The notes under the pieces: model-generated
Told to the model about the DNA's origin: nothing
Seen by the model: the letters and a program-made list of their open reading frames with translations, nothing else
The model's database searches: none
Part shown: in pieces, positions 6,018 to 7,032 of the stretch
How positions within the stretch are numbered: position 1 is the stretch's first letter
Layout of the letters: each line of letters starts with the position of its first letter
Position numbers and translations under genes: made by a program
DNA from: Verrucomicrobiota bacterium
GTDB lineage: Bacteria; Verrucomicrobiota; Verrucomicrobiia; Limisphaerales; UBA9464
Length of the DNA stretch: 7,032 bases
Assembly: GCA_947464705.1 (NCBI GenBank)
Contig: CANHYD010000121.1
Coordinates: 1 to 7,032, forward strand
Direction: 5' to 3'

Positions 6018-7032
6018 CTATCCGACCAGACCCGCCCGGATCGCCTGCGCCAATCGATCGATTTGACTTCGGGAATGGGTCGCTTGAAGAGCGATGCGGA
6101 AAAACCCGCCTCCGGGCCCACCCGGATATCGGATCCATGGCGGCAAGAAGCCGGCCTGAGTCAAGGCTGCGGCGATCCGCTGCGCTTGGGCCTCGTCCAC
6201 GGGATGAATCGCGGTAACTGGGGTCCGGGGATCGTTGAGAATTTCCGGCCGCGTCGGCAGCGCCGTCGAAAAACGGCGGGTGAGCTCCTGCAACCGGCGG
6301 ACTCGTCCCGGAAGCCGATGCACCCGGACCACGGCGGCGGTGATGGCTGCAGCGATGGCCAGCGGCGGTGCCGACGATCCCAGATAGGCTCCGGCTCGGG
6401 TTCGAATTTGTTCCATCAACGCGGCTTCGCCAATGACCGCTCCACCGGCGACCGCCAAGGCTTTCGAAAACGTGACGCTGCGGATGAGCCGAGCATCCCG
6501 CAGCCCGAACACCTCCGGTGATCCCCGACCGGTCGCGCCCACCGATCCGATCCCGTGGGCATCGTCCACCCACAGCAACCCCGACGGGGGCAGCGCCTCC
6601 AAGTAGGCCTTCAGCGGGGTCATGCCACCTCGAATCCCGTAGACCCCATCGGTGGCCACCAGCGGGCGAGCCGACTCTGGCAGGCGGCTCAGGGCCGCAC
6701 GCAGGGCTTGAGGATCTCCCGAGGCGAAGGGGAGGACCGGCAACCCGCTCAAGCGTGCCCCGTCTTGGACACAGTTGTGGGCAGCGGCATCGAGAATGAC
6801 ATGGGTCGCCTGGTCCCGCAGGCCTTGAGCCACCGCCAGCGAAGCCAAGTAACCGGTGGCCGTGAGGACGGCGGCCGGTTCGTTCAGGAAGGCTGCGATG
6901 GCCGCCTCGGCCTGTCGGTACAGCGGGTGATCGCCGGTGGTCGCCCGCGAGGCCCCGGTCTGGAGAGGTCCGGTGGCGGAGACTCTCAGCCAGGCCTTGC
7001 GGATGACCGCATCTTCGGACAAGCCGAGATAA
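6018..7032 (-). CDS. PLP-dependent alpha-oxoamine synthase, BioF-like (5' end beyond window)
   Basis: Members of this family condense an amino acid with an acyl-CoA or acyl-ACP, with loss of CO2; BioF makes 8-amino-7-oxononanoate for biotin. The frame is open to the window edge, and the codons before the TTG at 7022 read YLG-LSED, matching the conserved NDYLGLS of BioF. The TTG is therefore internal, and roughly 45 N-terminal residues are missing. Counting from that Leu as 1: TGASRATTGDHPLYRQAE at 22-39 (substrate and cofactor loop); His82 in DAAAHN, expected to stack on PLP; TDGVYGIRGG at 124-133; VDDAHGIGSVG with Asp153 and His156 contacting the cofactor; and VTFSKALAVAGG with Lys187 (codon 6462-6464), the Schiff-base lysine. 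The C-terminal motif WIRYPGGPGGGFFRIALQATHS departs from the IRPPTVPxGTxRLR form of E. coli BioF, so the exact substrate is open. No other biotin gene is in view. Family call is firm; biotin role is plausible only. Confidence 0.9.
   Translation of the reverse strand, partial: YLGLSEDAVIRKAWLRVSATGPLQTGASRATTGDHPLYRQAEAAIAAFLNEPAAVLTATGYLASLAVAQGLRDQATHVILDAAAHNCVQDGARLSGLPVLPFASGDPQALRAALSRLPESARPLVATDGVYGIRGGMTPLKAYLEALPPSGLLWVDDAHGIGSVGATGRGSPEVFGLRDARLIRSVTFSKALAVAGGAVIGEAALMEQIRTRAGAYLGSSAPPLAIAAAITAAVVRVHRLPGRVRRLQELTRRFSTALPTRPEILNDPRTPVTAIHPVDEAQAQRIAAALTQAGFLPPWIRYPGGPGGGFFRIALQATHSRSQIDRLAQAIRAGLVG

Noticed and set aside
5908..6066. A 52-codon frame starting at the ATGA overlap with the cytochrome stop
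   Set aside because: Its Arg- and Pro-rich composition looks like GC-rich non-coding translation, it overlaps the 3' end of the BioF-like gene on the other strand, and it matches nothing I recognise. It is mentioned only because the overlap mimics translational coupling.
5812..6573. A 253-codon - strand frame covering the cytochrome 3' end, the gap and part of the BioF-like gene
   Set aside because: It is a different frame from the BioF-like protein, is low-complexity (Gly, Ser, Arg, Pro) and overlaps two well-supported genes.

Overview
The window is a 7 kb GC-rich piece of a bacterial chromosome holding four protein-coding genes. The first and last run off the window edges. The gene content points to the Planctomycetota–Verrucomicrobiota group: a multi-domain DUF1587/1595/1592/1588/1585 'PSD1-type' cytochrome c and a PhoPQ-activated pathogenicity-related (PqaA-type) secreted hydrolase are both typical of those phyla. 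Verrucomicrobiota is my preference, but this is an inference from family distribution, not from a marker gene.

Layout from left to right. (1) 1-2316 (+) is the C-terminal two thirds of the replicative DNA polymerase III alpha subunit (DnaE); its PHP domain and first catalytic aspartates lie upstream of the window. (2) 2333-2360 is a strong 12-bp-stem hairpin between two convergent genes, probably a shared terminator. (3) 2384-3823 (-) is a complete secreted PqaA-family alpha/beta hydrolase with a recognisable Ser-Asp-His triad. (4) 3824-4045 is a divergent intergenic region with a perfect 12-bp palindrome. (5) 4046-5911 (+) is a complete exported di-haem PSD1-type cytochrome c. (6) 5912-6017 is a short convergent gap with a weak hairpin. 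(7) 6018-7032 (-) is a PLP-dependent alpha-oxoamine synthase (BioF-like) missing only its N-terminus, which lies beyond the right edge.

The genes do not form one obvious pathway. dnaE and the BioF-like gene are housekeeping-type cytoplasmic enzymes. The central divergent pair both encode exported proteins, and they may share a control region. I found no CRISPR array, tRNA, rRNA, insertion sequence or phage module, and no convincing new system. The points most worth a second look are the compact form of the PSD1 cytochrome, the absence of its usual DUF1552 partner just downstream, and the divergent C-terminal motif of the BioF-like enzyme.
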